A program made the translations under genes and the position numbers. The notes under the pieces are model-generated. The model ran no database searches. It was not told where the DNA came from and saw nothing but the letters and a program-made list of their open reading frames with translations. Below are positions 7,406 to 17,369 of a stretch of 64,000 nucleotides of DNA, one piece after another. The stretch's first letter is position 1; each line of letters opens with the position of its first letter. The stretch spans positions 13,082,001 to 13,146,000 of the forward strand of contig JAKSXM010000014.1 in NCBI GenBank assembly GCA_022575985.1, read 5' to 3'. Origin of the DNA: Anagrus nilaparvatae. Its lineage: Eukaryota > Arthropoda > Insecta > Hymenoptera > Mymaridae.

Positions 7406-10400
7406 TTACTCTAATGGAAATTTAGGTTTAATATAAGAATGTTGTAACCTATTTCCATTTACAATACTGAACTTATTTTTACCAGTCTTTATTTTCACAT
7501 TTCCATTTTTATAATTATTTATTACTGCATAGGGCCCTTTATATTGGACTTTTAACTTTCTTATTTTACCGCCTTGTAGTAACAAAACACTTTCGCCAAT
7601 TTTAAAAACATGCTCCAATAAATTTTGGTCATAGCGTTCTTTGGATTTTTCTTTCGCTTTTATTACATTTTCTTTCGCAATCTTCTGTACCTTGTTTAAC
7701 GTTGTTATTAAATTGGCTAAATAAGCGTCTACAGTATTATCATTTTCAATTGGCTCTTTGATTTCAGACGGAGTTCTTGCTAAACGGCCAAACATCAGTT
7801 CAAATGGAGTTGCTTTTGTGGATTCATGCACCATGGAATTATAACTGAAAGTTGCTAATTCCACATACTCGTCCCAATCGTCCTCGTTGCTATTTACGAA
7901 TACTTTAAGAAATTGACCAAGAGTATGATGCATTCTTTCCACGGGATTTGACCTAGGTGTATATGCGCAAGTCCTTATTTGCTTGATTTTAAACTGTTTG
8001 GCTACTGCAGCAAATAGTTTTGACATAAAATTGGCACCCCTATCTGAAACCAAAGTCTGAGGAGCCCCAAAGATAGTTATGTACCTCTTAACAAATGCCT
8101 CAGCTACTGTACTGGCCTGTGAATCTGGTAATGGTACTGCCACGCTGTATTTCGTCAATGTATCCTGCATAGTAAAAATAACAGTGTTTAATTTCTTTGT
8201 TGTAGTTAAAGGCCCTACTATATCTATACTTAGTTTTTGCCCTGCTTGTGTAGGAGTGTCGGTAATTTGCATTTTGTTTTTAACCTTTCGCCTTACCAAC
8301 TTTTTTATCTGGCATGTTAAACACTGCCTGATGTAATCTTGGATCTCGTCCCTCATATTTTCCCAGCTATATTTAGCCCTTAGACGTTTATAAGTTTTCA
8401 AAAATCCCCGATGACCAGAGACTATGGTGTCATGAGCGTCCTTGATTAATACCTCTCTTTCTGACGGATGCGGCACTCTTACCTCTCCTAAACAGACTAT
8501 AACTTTTGTAATTTCATTTTCTTGCAAACTTAACTTTAATTTTCTTAGTATTTCTAGCCACTCGATGAAATTGACTCTATTTGACCTGGCTATACTGAAT
8601 GACTTGATTCCATATTCCTTCAACAGAGTTTTTAAATTATTAAACAACTTTAACATATTTTCACTTACCTCTGTCATAGAAATTGGACCATTTTCTCTAA
8701 TAGGCAGCAATATGTGATATCTACTACCTATTTTAATAATTTTTGGTTCACAAACTGTTAAATTTAAATTTATGGGTATTTTATTTAATGCATCAATCTC
8801 TAAAGCGCCAGTACAAACAGGTTTGCCGGAAGATGTTACAAAATAGGCCCAATTATCTTTACGCATGAAAATTTTGTCCCTATTATAAACAAAATTATCT
8901 GCTTTAACTAAATCTCTGAAATTATTTAATTCCGTAGTATTTAAGTCAGCATTTGCAAATGGCAAATCTTCCAATACTTCAGGATTATTTAACTCAGATC
9001 CCACTACTTCTGAATTGAAATCGAAAGTATTATTTAAGAGTTCATTGGCACCTGTTTCTCCTTCCTCCCTGCCTTCACTTTTGCTTTCAGCTTGGGTTTC
9101 TCTTTCTTTTTCTTGCATCTCTTTCTTCTTTCTTCGGCTTGGCATTAATGCTTGGATCGCTTCTTGATATTTCAAACTTTGTCCCCCACCTCTGGTTTGC
9201 ATTCTCGTTCTAAGTGTTAATAACCGCTTTTTCCTCTGTTGCTGTATTTTATCTTCTTGAAAAGTATATATACGTGTTACCCTTACTGGCACAGCTTCGA
9301 AATACAACACTGGATTTCTAGAAAGTGCATCTGCGTTGACATTGCTGGCTCCGTCTTTAAAAATAAATTCATATTCATAGTCTGCTATCCTTAGTCTCCA
9401 TCGAGCCACTCGTGAGTTGGGATCCTTTTTCGATTGCATGAAACTTAAAGCTCTATGATCACTAACTAGATAAAATTTCTTACCATATAAATAAGGCCTA
9501 AAATATTCAACACCCCATACAACAGCCAATGCTTCTTGATCAGTCACTGAATATTTTCTTTCTGCATCAATTAACACCCTCGAAGCATAGGCCACTGGCA
9601 AATCTTTTCCTAATTCGCCCTGAGATAGCACTGCACCCAAAGCCACCCCGCTTGCATCGGTCGTTAAGATGAAGTCTTTGCTAAAATCTGGATATTGCAA
9701 TATTGGAGCTTCGCATAATTTTTTCTTAAGTATTTCAAATGCCTCCTGTGCATCTTCGCTCCAAATAAATTCTTGATCCTTTTTAAGTAGCGATGTAAGA
9801 GGCTTAGCGATTTTAGCAAATTGAGGTATGTGTCTCCTATAATAAGATGTTATACCTAGAAATTGTTTAACATTTTTAGGTGTTGTTGGTACTGGAAACT
9901 TTTCAACTGCCTCAAGTTTCTTTGGATTTGGTCTTACTCCATCCTTGGAAATGACATGGCCTAAATATGTTACTTCAGTCTGTAGGAAAACACATTTTTC
10001 TGGCTGTAACTTAAGGTTGGCTTCTCGTAAACGTCTCATTACTTCTTTCACCAGTTCTAACAACTTTTCTAAAGTTTTGGCATGTATTAGAAAATCGTCA
10101 ATATATGCTATTACACCTTCTAGGTCCCTGAACAGCATTTGAATTAATCTCATGAAGCTACTTGGACTATTTTTCGCTCCGAACGGTACCCTAGTGTACT
10201 CATACAAGCCATACATTGTAGCAAATGCAGTTTTATGCCTGTCCTTCTTGTGGATCAGGATCTGGTGGAAACCACTTGAAAGGTCAAGGGTGCAGAAGTA
10301 CTTTGACCCATTTATGCTGTCCAGTAGGTCCAATAAATTCGGTAAAGGATATTGATCTGGAATAGTTTTATCATTTAAACGTCTCAGATCCAAAACTAAT

Positions 10401-12868
10401 CGATGTTTAACTATCCCTTGGCTGTTAGGTTTCTTCGGTACCAGCATTATTGGATGGCTGTAGGATGAATGAGATGGTGTAATTATACCTTCTGCCAACA
10501 GCTTATTCAATTGCTCCTTCAATTCTTCTCTTAGAAGGGGTGAAATTCTATACATTCTACAAGTAACTGGTACGTCATCGACTGTAAAAATTCTATGTTG
10601 AAAAACATTTGTAAACGACAAGGGTTCTCCTGGTATATGAAATACATCTGCATTTTCCTCTAGTATTTTCTCAACAATTTTCTTTTCCTCTTCATTCAAA
10701 TGGCCTAGATTTGACAATTCCTTTACTTTATCGACCCTCTGTTCAGGCGTTAATTCCATATACAGGACCCTTTCAGTATTATTTATTTCCTTTCTGACCT
10801 CATTTATTAATTCCTTAATTTGCTCTAGAAAATGCATATTATTTTGTAAATTATCCATTTCAATAATTGTACTTAAATTATCAAACGGTTCAATAAATTC
10901 ATATAATTTACATTGATTTACCTCATTTACTAAATTATTAACTATTGCCAAAAAATCATTTTTACAAAATACCTTTTTAGTGATCAGCGTTTCATTTACC
11001 AAGCCTTCTAGTATTTCAAGATGTTCCATGCATAAATTCTCTTGACTTTCGATTTCTTTTTCACTGTCACTTTCATCAATGCTTCTTTTTCTATTTCTTG
11101 TCCCTCTTGTTCTACATCCTTTTGAATAACCAGTTTGTATGCTTTTGTTCCTTATAGGACTAGAAATATTCTTTTCATAAAATTTTAACTGTATATCATG
11201 GTATTTTATTTTATAATTTTTATTATCTTTTTTATCAAATTTCTCCTTATCATTTATTACATTGCTTTTACTCATTCTACTTTTACTTTCATTTATTTTG
11301 CAATTAGTAAAATAAAATAACCACCATAACATAAAATATATTAACTGTACCATTAATATTAAATTATTTGCACAAAAACTTATACTTTCTATTATCTCTG
11401 CATTATTTTTATTATTCATATTAATTTCTTCAATAACCTCAACATTGGAAAACTTTTCTAATTCCAAAAAATTTTTATTTACATTCACATCTGTAGCACT
11501 ATAACCAGCTACTACAGGAACCCCGCTAGAAAAATTTTCCAAATTTTTATTTATATTCACATCTGCAGCACTATAACCAGCTACTACAGGATTCCCAACG
11601 GAAAATTCTTCTAACGTGGGTCTATTTGTTTCAACTACATCTGTAGTACTATGACTAGCTACTACAGGAGCCTCACAGGAAAATTCTTCTAACAAGGGTC
11701 TATTTCTATTAACCACATCCGCAGATTTTTCATCGACCTCTGCAGGTACCCTGCTAGAAAAATTTTCCAAATTATTATTTAAAACCTCTTCTGTAGTCTT
11801 TAAACTATCCACTACAGGAGACCAACAGGAAAATTCTTCTAAGCTAGGCATATTTTTACTAACCACATCTGCAGTTTTCTCTACTTCTGCAGGATCCTTG
11901 CTAGAAAAATTTTCCGAATTTTTATTTATAACCTCATCTGTAGTCTTTAAACTATCCACTACAGGAGCCCAACAGGAAAATTCTTCTAACATGGGTCTAT
12001 TTTCACTAACCACCTCCGCAGCTTTTTCATCGACCACTGCAGGTACCCTGCTAGAAAAATTTTCCGAATTATTACTATTAAACTGCAATTTATTTGCTTT
12101 ATTCATTTCTTTATATGCACCTTTTAATGCCACTATTATTTGTTTTTTTAAGTTATCCCTACCTATTACTCTTTTAGCATTAACAAAGTGCTTTTTACTA
12201 CCATAAACGCTAAGGCGTTTACACCCCCATAAACGCTTCATTTTTAAAAGGCGTTTACTGGACTGCAAACGCTTTTCTACCTTACTTTTACTTTTGCTTT
12301 TTTCTATAAGAGTAGGAGAACTTATATCAGCCTGTTCTCCCGTTCTTACTACCTGTATTATACAGTCGTCCTTGTTTTCCTCTTCCACTGCCAGCTCTGC
12401 TACTGTTGTTATTTTCAAAACGTCTTTATTTGACTGGAACGGGTATTTTTGTCCTTTTAACCATAAACAGTGTTTATCAAAATACAGCCTTGCTTTATTT
12501 CTTTTAAAAAACTTATTCCCTATTAGGCCTGTTTCTGTAATTGGAAAATCATTTGCAACCACATGAAATTTTGTTATAATCCCGCAAATATCTATTTCAA
12601 TACTACCTAATGATTTAACCGCAGGATCTGAAATTCCAATTAACTTTACTATTTCATTTCTGCAAATTTTCAACTTACTTGGCACTGCTTTTTGCTTTAA
12701 CAAATTCGCACTAGCCCCCGAATCAAGGAGATAGTCGAATTCATTTCCTAGGCTGGCAGAGGATAAGACAACTGTTGGCGCGTTACTGTTTCTACTTAAT
12801 TTGATGGTGTGTTCGATATATTTTGAGCCTCCCGATTCGCGCCCATCGGTTGGCCGTTGCCGTTTCCC
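7406..12868 (-). CDS. pol: pol polyprotein (PR-linker-RT-RNase H-INT), entered by -1 frameshift
   Basis: The pol frame overlaps the end of gag and is entered at the GGGAAAC site at 12868-12862; no ATG is needed. Domains in order: aspartic protease with LLDSGAS at about 12720 and GLIGNKFF; a long low-complexity linker with about 73-bp tandem repeats (11450-12075); a hydrophobic, membrane-like stretch (LMVQLIYFMLWWLFYF, about 11315-11360); a basic segment; RT with YIDD at about 10105; RNase H with TTDASG at about 9665; integrase with an HHCC finger (8430-8310), a DDE core (SIDIVG, VSDRGANF and the NPVE glutamate) and a GPY/F-type tail (YKGPYAV, about 7525). The frame is open throughout, about 1.8 kb longer than a simple Ty3/gypsy pol because of the linker. 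AAACGC cluster E is embedded in frame. Confidence 0.9.
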   Translation of the reverse strand, partial: GKRQRPTDGRESGGSKYIEHTIKLSRNSNAPTVVLSSASLGNEFDYLLDSGASANLLKQKAVPSKLKICRNEIVKLIGISDPAVKSLGSIEIDICGIITKFHVVANDFPITETGLIGNKFFKRNKARLYFDKHCLWLKGQKYPFQSNKDVLKITTVAELAVEEENKDDCIIQVVRTGEQADISSPTLIEKSKSKSKVEKRLQSSKRLLKMKRLWGCKRLSVYGSKKHFVNAKRVIGRDNLKKQIIVALKGAYKEMNKANKLQFNSNNSENFSSRVPAVVDEKAAEVVSENRPMLEEFSCWAPVVDSLKTTDEVINKNSENFSSKDPAEVEKTADVVSKNMPSLEEFSCWSPVVDSLKTTEEVLNNNLENFSSRVPAEVDEKSADVVNRNRPLLEEFSCEAPVVASHSTTDVVETNRPTLEEFSVGNPVVAGYSAADVNINKNLENFSSGVPVVAGYSATDVNVNKNFLELEKFSNVEVIEEINMNNKNNAEIIESISFCANNLILMVQLIYFMLWWLFYFTNCKINESKSRMSKSNVINDKEKFDKKDNKNYKIKYHDIQLKFYEKNISSPIRNKSIQTGYSKGCRTRGTRNRKRSIDESDSEKEIESQENLCMEHLEILEGLVNETLITKKVFCKNDFLAIVNNLVNEVNQCKLYEFIEPFDNLSTIIEMDNLQNNMHFLEQIKELINEVRKEINNTERVLYMELTPEQRVDKVKELSNLGHLNEEEKKIVEKILEENADVFHIPGEPLSFTNVFQHRIFTVDDVPVTCRMYRISPLLREELKEQLNKLLAEGIITPSHSSYSHPIMLVPKKPNSQGIVKHRLVLDLRRLNDKTIPDQYPLPNLLDLLDSINGSKYFCTLDLSSGFHQILIHKKDRHKTAFATMYGLYEYTRVPFGAKNSPSSFMRLIQMLFRDLEGVIAYIDDFLIHAKTLEKLLELVKEVMRRLREANLKLQPEKCVFLQTEVTYLGHVISKDGVRPNPKKLEAVEKFPVPTTPKNVKQFLGITSYYRRHIPQFAKIAKPLTSLLKKDQEFIWSEDAQEAFEILKKKLCEAPILQYPDFSKDFILTTDASGVALGAVLSQGELGKDLPVAYASRVLIDAERKYSVTDQEALAVVWGVEYFRPYLYGKKFYLVSDHRALSFMQSKKDPNSRVARWRLRIADYEYEFIFKDGASNVNADALSRNPVLYFEAVPVRVTRIYTFQEDKIQQQRKKRLLTLRTRMQTRGGGQSLKYQEAIQALMPSRRKKKEMQEKERETQAESKSEGREEGETGANELLNNTFDFNSEVVGSELNNPEVLEDLPFANADLNTTELNNFRDLVKADNFVYNRDKIFMRKDNWAYFVTSSGKPVCTGALEIDALNKIPINLNLTVCEPKIIKIGSRYHILLPIRENGPISMTEVSENMLKLFNNLKTLLKEYGIKSFSIARSNRVNFIEWLEILRKLKLSLQENEITKVIVCLGEVRVPHPSEREVLIKDAHDTIVSGHRGFLKTYKRLRAKYSWENMRDEIQDYIRQCLTCQIKKLVRRKVKNKMQITDTPTQAGQKLSIDIVGPLTTTKKLNTVIFTMQDTLTKYSVAVPLPDSQASTVAEAFVKRYITIFGAPQTLVSDRGANFMSKLFAAVAKQFKIKQIRTCAYTPRSNPVERMHHTLGQFLKVFVNSNEDDWDEYVELATFSYNSMVHESTKATPFELMFGRLARTPSEIKEPIENDNTVDAYLANLITTLNKVQKIAKENVIKAKEKSKERYDQNLLEHVFKIGESVLLLQGGKIRKLKVQYKGPYAVINNYKNGNVKIKTGKNKFSIVNGNRLQHSYIKPKFPLE
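11450..12075 (-). repeat. Tandem repeats coding for the PR-RT linker of pol
   Basis: About 8 alternating half-units of roughly 73 bp encode variants of ENFSSRVPAEV, LEEFSCWAPVV and TTDVV, making a higher-order unit of about 147 bp. Reading frame is kept through all copies. The encoded region is acidic, Ser/Val-rich and lies between protease and RT. Confidence 0.8.
12203..12273. repeat. AAACGC palindrome cluster E, in frame within pol
   Basis: TAAACGCTAAGGCGTTTA, TAAACGC, GCGTTTA and AAACGC half-sites occur in 71 bp. On the minus strand they are translated as a run of KRL/KRLL units. The cluster does not break the frame. Confidence 0.75.
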
Positions 12869-14829
12869 TGGTTGTTTTCACCAGTTCTTTCAACCTCGGC
12901 TGGTCTTGACCTACAAAAACGGGCTGTATGACCCTTTTTCTTACAATTGTGGCACACCATCTGTTGTCTATTAGTTAGCCACCCAGGTTTATTCGTATTG
13001 CCCGGAAGGCTCCAACAATTTTCTCTGACGTGGCCCATTTTTGTACAATGACTGCACTGTAATTGTCCTCTATTTTCCTTTTCTACAGCTTGTTGTTTTC
13101 TTCCTTCAACAAATTTTGGCAACTCCGGACAGAGAAGTGTTGTATGGTCCTGTCTAAGGCATAAAAAACAGTAATTATTATTTGGTGTGGTATGCGTACT
13201 TACGACTTTTATTTCTTCTGTTTTCAACGTTTTCGTATCTTCATACGAACACGATTCCCTCTCTACCACTATTGCCTCATTGAGAGTATCCGCGAAAGTA
13301 GCATATGGCATCAACCTTGTTCTTATCTCCGTTCTCATACCTTTCAAAAAGAAACGAAGCATGTCTCTGTCTAACATGGCGTCTTGTAAAGGTCTCCCCT
13401 CCAATACCGCCGCCTTTTTTATTTTTCTTCCGAGCTCTTTTATTTTGTTGGCAAATAATACTACTTTCTCTTTCTCTCCTTGTCATACCTTCGCTAAATC
13501 CCCTCCTAGCTCGTGCGACGTTTTGGGGTTTCCAAAGGAGAATTCCACAAAGTCGATGACCTCTTGTATGGAGCGGAAATTGTGTCCAATGGCTGCCTTC
13601 GCTGCCTCTCCTTTTAGTCTTAAAAGAATTAACGGGGCGACCTCGATTTCATTTTCTGCTGGGACCATACCTTTGGCTCTGCCACACCCTATTACGAAAT
13701 TTTCCACCTCTTCTTGAGAGCCAGAAAATTCCGGAATGGTATTTATTGTGTCCTTGATTGAGAAGGGCCTAATTTTAGAAAGAGAAGAATTTTGCGTGTA
13801 TGACGCACCTGTGAATTCATTTGTATCATATGTGTTTCTCCTTATACAATTACCAACGTGGTAGGTACCACACCTTCTGCATACTTCTGGCTGCCCTATT
13901 TGGTCTGCCGTATGGTACATTGTGGAGTATGGTGTGTAATGGTTTACCACTGGTGGAGCTGGTCTGTAATTTGTGCTATGTGCCATGCCTGTAAAATTGT
14001 TATTAATTGTCTGCTGGCCTAATTCCTGGATGTGAGCTGTAACCCCTAGGGTTCGTGCTGGAATTTCTGTTGTTTCAGGATAAAAAATTAATTTTCTATC
14101 CGTTTTTGCCCCTGACGTCACAGGTGTGGTGACGCTTTGATTTTCCAACAGAATTAATGTGTATTCTGCACACAGCTCCTCCAAGAGTAGTTCCGGACCT
14201 AAACCTGCGTTATATAAATCAATTAATGTTTTAAGCGTTTCTTCGTTTCTCAACGCTTTTTCTAATACATCTTTATTCTCTTGTGGTAATTTTTCTTGCA
14301 ACTGCAGCGCATGCTCTGTTAACTCCGTATTTGCGTCTGTTTCCACTAACCTGTAAGCTAAGTATTTTATTAACTCCTTAACAGATGGTCTCTCTTTTGG
14401 CTCTACAAATTTACAATTTTTCTTTAATATTACATAATACCTATTATCAAAATACACTACTATGGACGAATCCTGTGCCCTAGTACCAGTAATAATACCA
14501 ATTATTTCTGCTGGGTGTATTTTACTTAAATTTAACTCATTTAACATTTCTGCCAAAGTGGCATCTTTTAATACTTCATTTAATACTTGCTCATCAATTC
14601 GGTCCTTTAGCTGCGCAATTAAATCGTCTCTCATTTCTTTGGTCGAAGTTGCTTCCTTATTTCTTGTCTCGTTAAACAGTTTACTATACCAGTCTAATAC
14701 CGTTTCTACTGATGTACTTTCGTCTATTTCAACATCGTCTCCCGCATATTTGCATAATATTCTAAACACCTTTGTAGCGTTTGCGTCTCCTTCTATCACT
14801 TTCTCTTCTAACGCTTTTACCAAACTCAT
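12796..14829 (-). CDS. gag: gag with one in-frame UGA
   Basis: One frame runs from ATG at 14829 to 12796, interrupted only by TGA at 13485-13483; coding character continues in the same frame on both sides (LAKV, stop, QGEKEKVVLF). The N-terminal part is helical and acidic. A CRRCGTYHVGNC motif lies near residue 320, followed by a capsid-like region (IPEFSGSQEEVENF). After the UGA come three CCHC knuckles (C-X2-C-X4-H-X4-C) near the C-terminus, typical of nucleocapsid. The UGA is followed by CAA and could come from CGA by CpG decay, or could be a readthrough stop; the first seems likelier. The product would be about 678 residues, large for a gypsy-type Gag. Confidence 0.85.
12832..12849 (-). 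promoter_or_regulatory. Candidate frameshift-stimulating hairpin
   Basis: CCGAT and ATCGG form a 5-bp stem with an 8-base loop, starting 12 bases after the slippery heptamer and set in locally GC-rich sequence. A pseudoknot partner was not identified. Confidence 0.4.
12862..12868 (-). promoter_or_regulatory. GGGAAAC -1 ribosomal frameshift site
   Basis: In the gag frame the heptamer is split exactly G GGA AAC, the canonical X XXY YYZ arrangement also used at the gag-pro junction of Mason-Pfizer monkey virus. The pol frame is the -1 frame and is open from here onward, while gag continues 22 more codons to its TAA just after 12796. Confidence 0.75.
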
Positions 14830-14920
14830 TTTTATAATAGAAATAGCGTGAAAAAGGAAAGACAGAAAATATGTATAAAAAATTTATTTGCCTTTTCAAT
14901 ATATGAAAAACTCCCTAAGA

Positions 14921-14931
14921 ACGAGCCCCCA
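14921..14931 (-). promoter_or_regulatory. Primer binding site, tRNA-Pro-like
   Basis: On the minus strand TGGGGGCTCGT follows the LTR end by 4 bases. It matches the first 11 bases complementary to the 3' end of tRNA-Pro (CCA included) as used by gammaretroviruses; the match then decays. Confidence 0.65.
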
Positions 14932-14935
14932 CTTT

Positions 14936-15819
14936 TGTTACGATTATTTGATTATTATTTTAATTAACTTCCTTAAATTATCTAATTATTTACTTTATTT
15001 ATTTATTAAACTTGAATACTAAAATGATGACTTATGATGAAATTATACCTTTTACTGCAATATATATATTATCTATATAAATGTACATATATATATATAT
15101 CATATATACATACAAGTATACTAAAATAAAATCGTAACTTTAAACTACTTAAAATGCCTAGTTTTATACTTGCAACTTAAGGAAGTTGCTTGTATCCGGG
15201 AAGGCGTGCTTTTCAAATATTGAATTAGCAATTATAATTTGTACCTGATAGTTGAAAATGAGATTGGATAGAATAGTTGTAGAAATAAGAACACTTTTAT
15301 TTTAATTTAGAAAACCAGAATACCAAAATAACCTTTTATTGATAAATGCAAATATAACAAAAACTTATTAAACTAATTATAACAATTATTAATATAACTA
15401 AATAAGTATATTGCATAATCTTTCAACTAACCGTGACTTTATAAATTACAACAAATTAAAGATTGACGACTTAAGTAATTATAAATAATTATAATTTCGA
15501 GCTGATACCAAGTACGTGCTTGTACAAAATTGCCTAGTTAACAGAGACCCAGTTGACAAAAACTACTCCTATTTATATTGATAGATCGTTGACGTGTTTT
15601 TTTTTACATCTTAATTAAGAAGGGGCAAGCCAACCGTCCAAAATCCTGTAGCGTCTCTTCGCATCCTTTCTTATTAATTACTTCTGCGAAGTCCTTGTTA
15701 ATTCAATTAGAAACTTCATTTGCATGTAAATTACTTTTATTCTTGCCTGTCTTTCTAATACATAAAAATATTTCAATTTTTTATAGGATTGCGTCAGCTG
15801 GCTTTTTCCCATCGTAACA
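14936..15819 (-). repeat. 5' LTR of the large retroelement (884 bp)
   Basis: The sequence begins TGTTACGATT at 14936 and ends ATCGTAACA at 15819, giving matched TGTTACGAT inverted termini with TG...CA ends. It directly abuts the primer site on one side and foldback-element DNA on the other. It has AT microsatellite-like stretches at about 15060-15120 that could supply a TATA box. The partner LTR lies outside the window. Confidence 0.8.
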
Positions 15820-16875
15820 CCCCCATTTTTTTCGAATATTTTGGTCATAAAAAACCCTCAGCTCCAAGGATGTTGATTTTCGATTTTTTTAACCCGTGCC
15901 GCCGAGCACTTTTATATTTAAATAACATAGGAATTTTGGGTTTTTAGCTATACAAATTTTTACAAAAAACAAAAAGCTTTTTTAAAAGCTAATTTTTACT
16001 GAAAACATACTTTTATATGTTGTAAAGACATGCAAAAAGCCCTGTATTCATTCCAAAGGGAATTTTGGGGCTAGAAACGCAAATTTACATGTTGGCTCAA
16101 TCTTATAAAACAGGGTTTTTTGGTAATTTTCGATAAAACGCTAAAACCTCAAAAATGAACCAAAATACTTCTGGTTAGTCTACTTTTTTGATGTAAATGT
16201 CACCTTTCAAATGCCGTAAACAGCGTTTTTTTATCAATAATTCTCTCAGCGCTATAGTCCATTAACCTACTGGTAATTTTCGACTAAAAATAACCAATTT
16301 TTGAATTTTTTTAAACTGCTGTCAAAAATGTAATTTTTGACGAAATTGAGCTTTATATGTCTTAAAAATTTTCTACAAGCTATAACTTTGCAAAAATTTT
16401 TTACTCACTGCTTTTCAATAAATTATTAACCAGAGATGATAATTTAATTTCATAGTCCCAATTTCAGGGTTTAAAAAAAAAATCAATTTCTATCATTTAC
16501 TTTAAAAAACGATATCTTAAAAACTATTTAAAGAAAAGAGAAAAAATTTTTGGAAACTTGAAGCTTGCAGAAAATTTTTTAGGCCTATAAAACTTAATTT
16601 TGTCGAAAATTACAATTTTGGCAGCAATTTAAACAAATTTAAAAATTGGGCTTTTCGGGTCAAAAATTACCAATAGGTTAATTGACTACAGCGGTGAGAG
16701 AATCAGTGGTAAAAATACACGGTTTACGTCGTTTGAAAGATGGCATTTACACCAAAAAAATTAGACTAACAAGAAGTATTTTAATTTATTTTTGAGGTTG
16801 TAGTGTTTTATCGAAAATTACCAAAAAACCCTGTTTTATAAGATTGAGCTAATATGTAAATTTGCGTTTCTAGCC

Positions 16876-17220
16876 TGTTGGGTTTCTAAAGTATAATTTA
16901 GATCTTAGAGAGTGCGCCACGTTATGGTGTTTCTTATTATGAGTAGTTTTTATAGAGTATATATGTATATGTATTATAGGGGGGAAATATCATGTATGAG
17001 ATATATATGTTTAGATGAGTCAGTCAAACTGTAAAGCTTTAGATAGTCAGTATAAAGTCAGTATAAGAAAGTGAATAAATAAGACATTATTAAGTAATTA
17101 ATTATTAAGTTAAAACTATCATATTTTTGTAATTAGTAAAATAAAGTTTCATACGTTTTTCTAAGTAAAATAAAGGCTTAAACTTATTTCCACTGTATAA
17201 AAATACATGAAATTACAACA
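16876..17220 (+). repeat. 5' LTR of copia element
   Basis: Begins TGTTGGGTTTC and ends AATTACAACA; 345 bp, about 98.5% identical to the 3' LTR by direct reading. Confidence 0.93.
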
Positions 17221-17235
17221 GGTTCTGGTCCCAGC
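17221..17235 (+). promoter_or_regulatory. Primer binding site, internal initiator-tRNA-Met type
   Basis: GGTTCTGGTCCCAGC immediately follows the LTR and resembles the copia primer site, complementary to the anticodon-arm half of initiator tRNA-Met, with 3 differences. Confidence 0.6.
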
Positions 17236-17369
17236 AAGTTAAGCCTTTTTTTTGAAAGTGTCTAGTGAGTCATATAGTGAGTCAGTGCAATTTTATACTT
17301 TATACTTATATATATATACATATATATATTATAATATATAAAATACAAAGTTCTTTTGAAAAATTGTAA

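Larger units (their letters stand above)
1..15819 (-). mobile_element. Large LTR retroelement (Ty3/gypsy type), truncated by window edge
   Basis: Minus-strand order is LTR (15819-14936), primer site, gag, pol, glycoprotein gene 1, glycoprotein gene 2, orphan cysteine-rich gene. RT-RNase H precedes integrase and a GPY/F-like tail is present, as in Metaviridae. The plus-strand genes at 1-2295 are included because palindromic AAACGC clusters found in the spacers and in pol also lie at 1912-1948, inside the intron of the small plus-strand gene. No second LTR copy is visible to the left, so the 3' end and the total length (more than 15.8 kb) are unknown. Gag carries a UGA, glycoprotein gene 1 and the JmjC-like gene each carry a frameshift, so this copy is probably not autonomous. 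Membership of the leftmost 1.5 kb is inference. Confidence 0.8.

Noticed and set aside
12701..12703. TTG at 12703 as the pol start codon
   Set aside because: The protease active-site DSGA lies upstream in the same frame; entry by frameshift at 12868-12862 explains the ORF.
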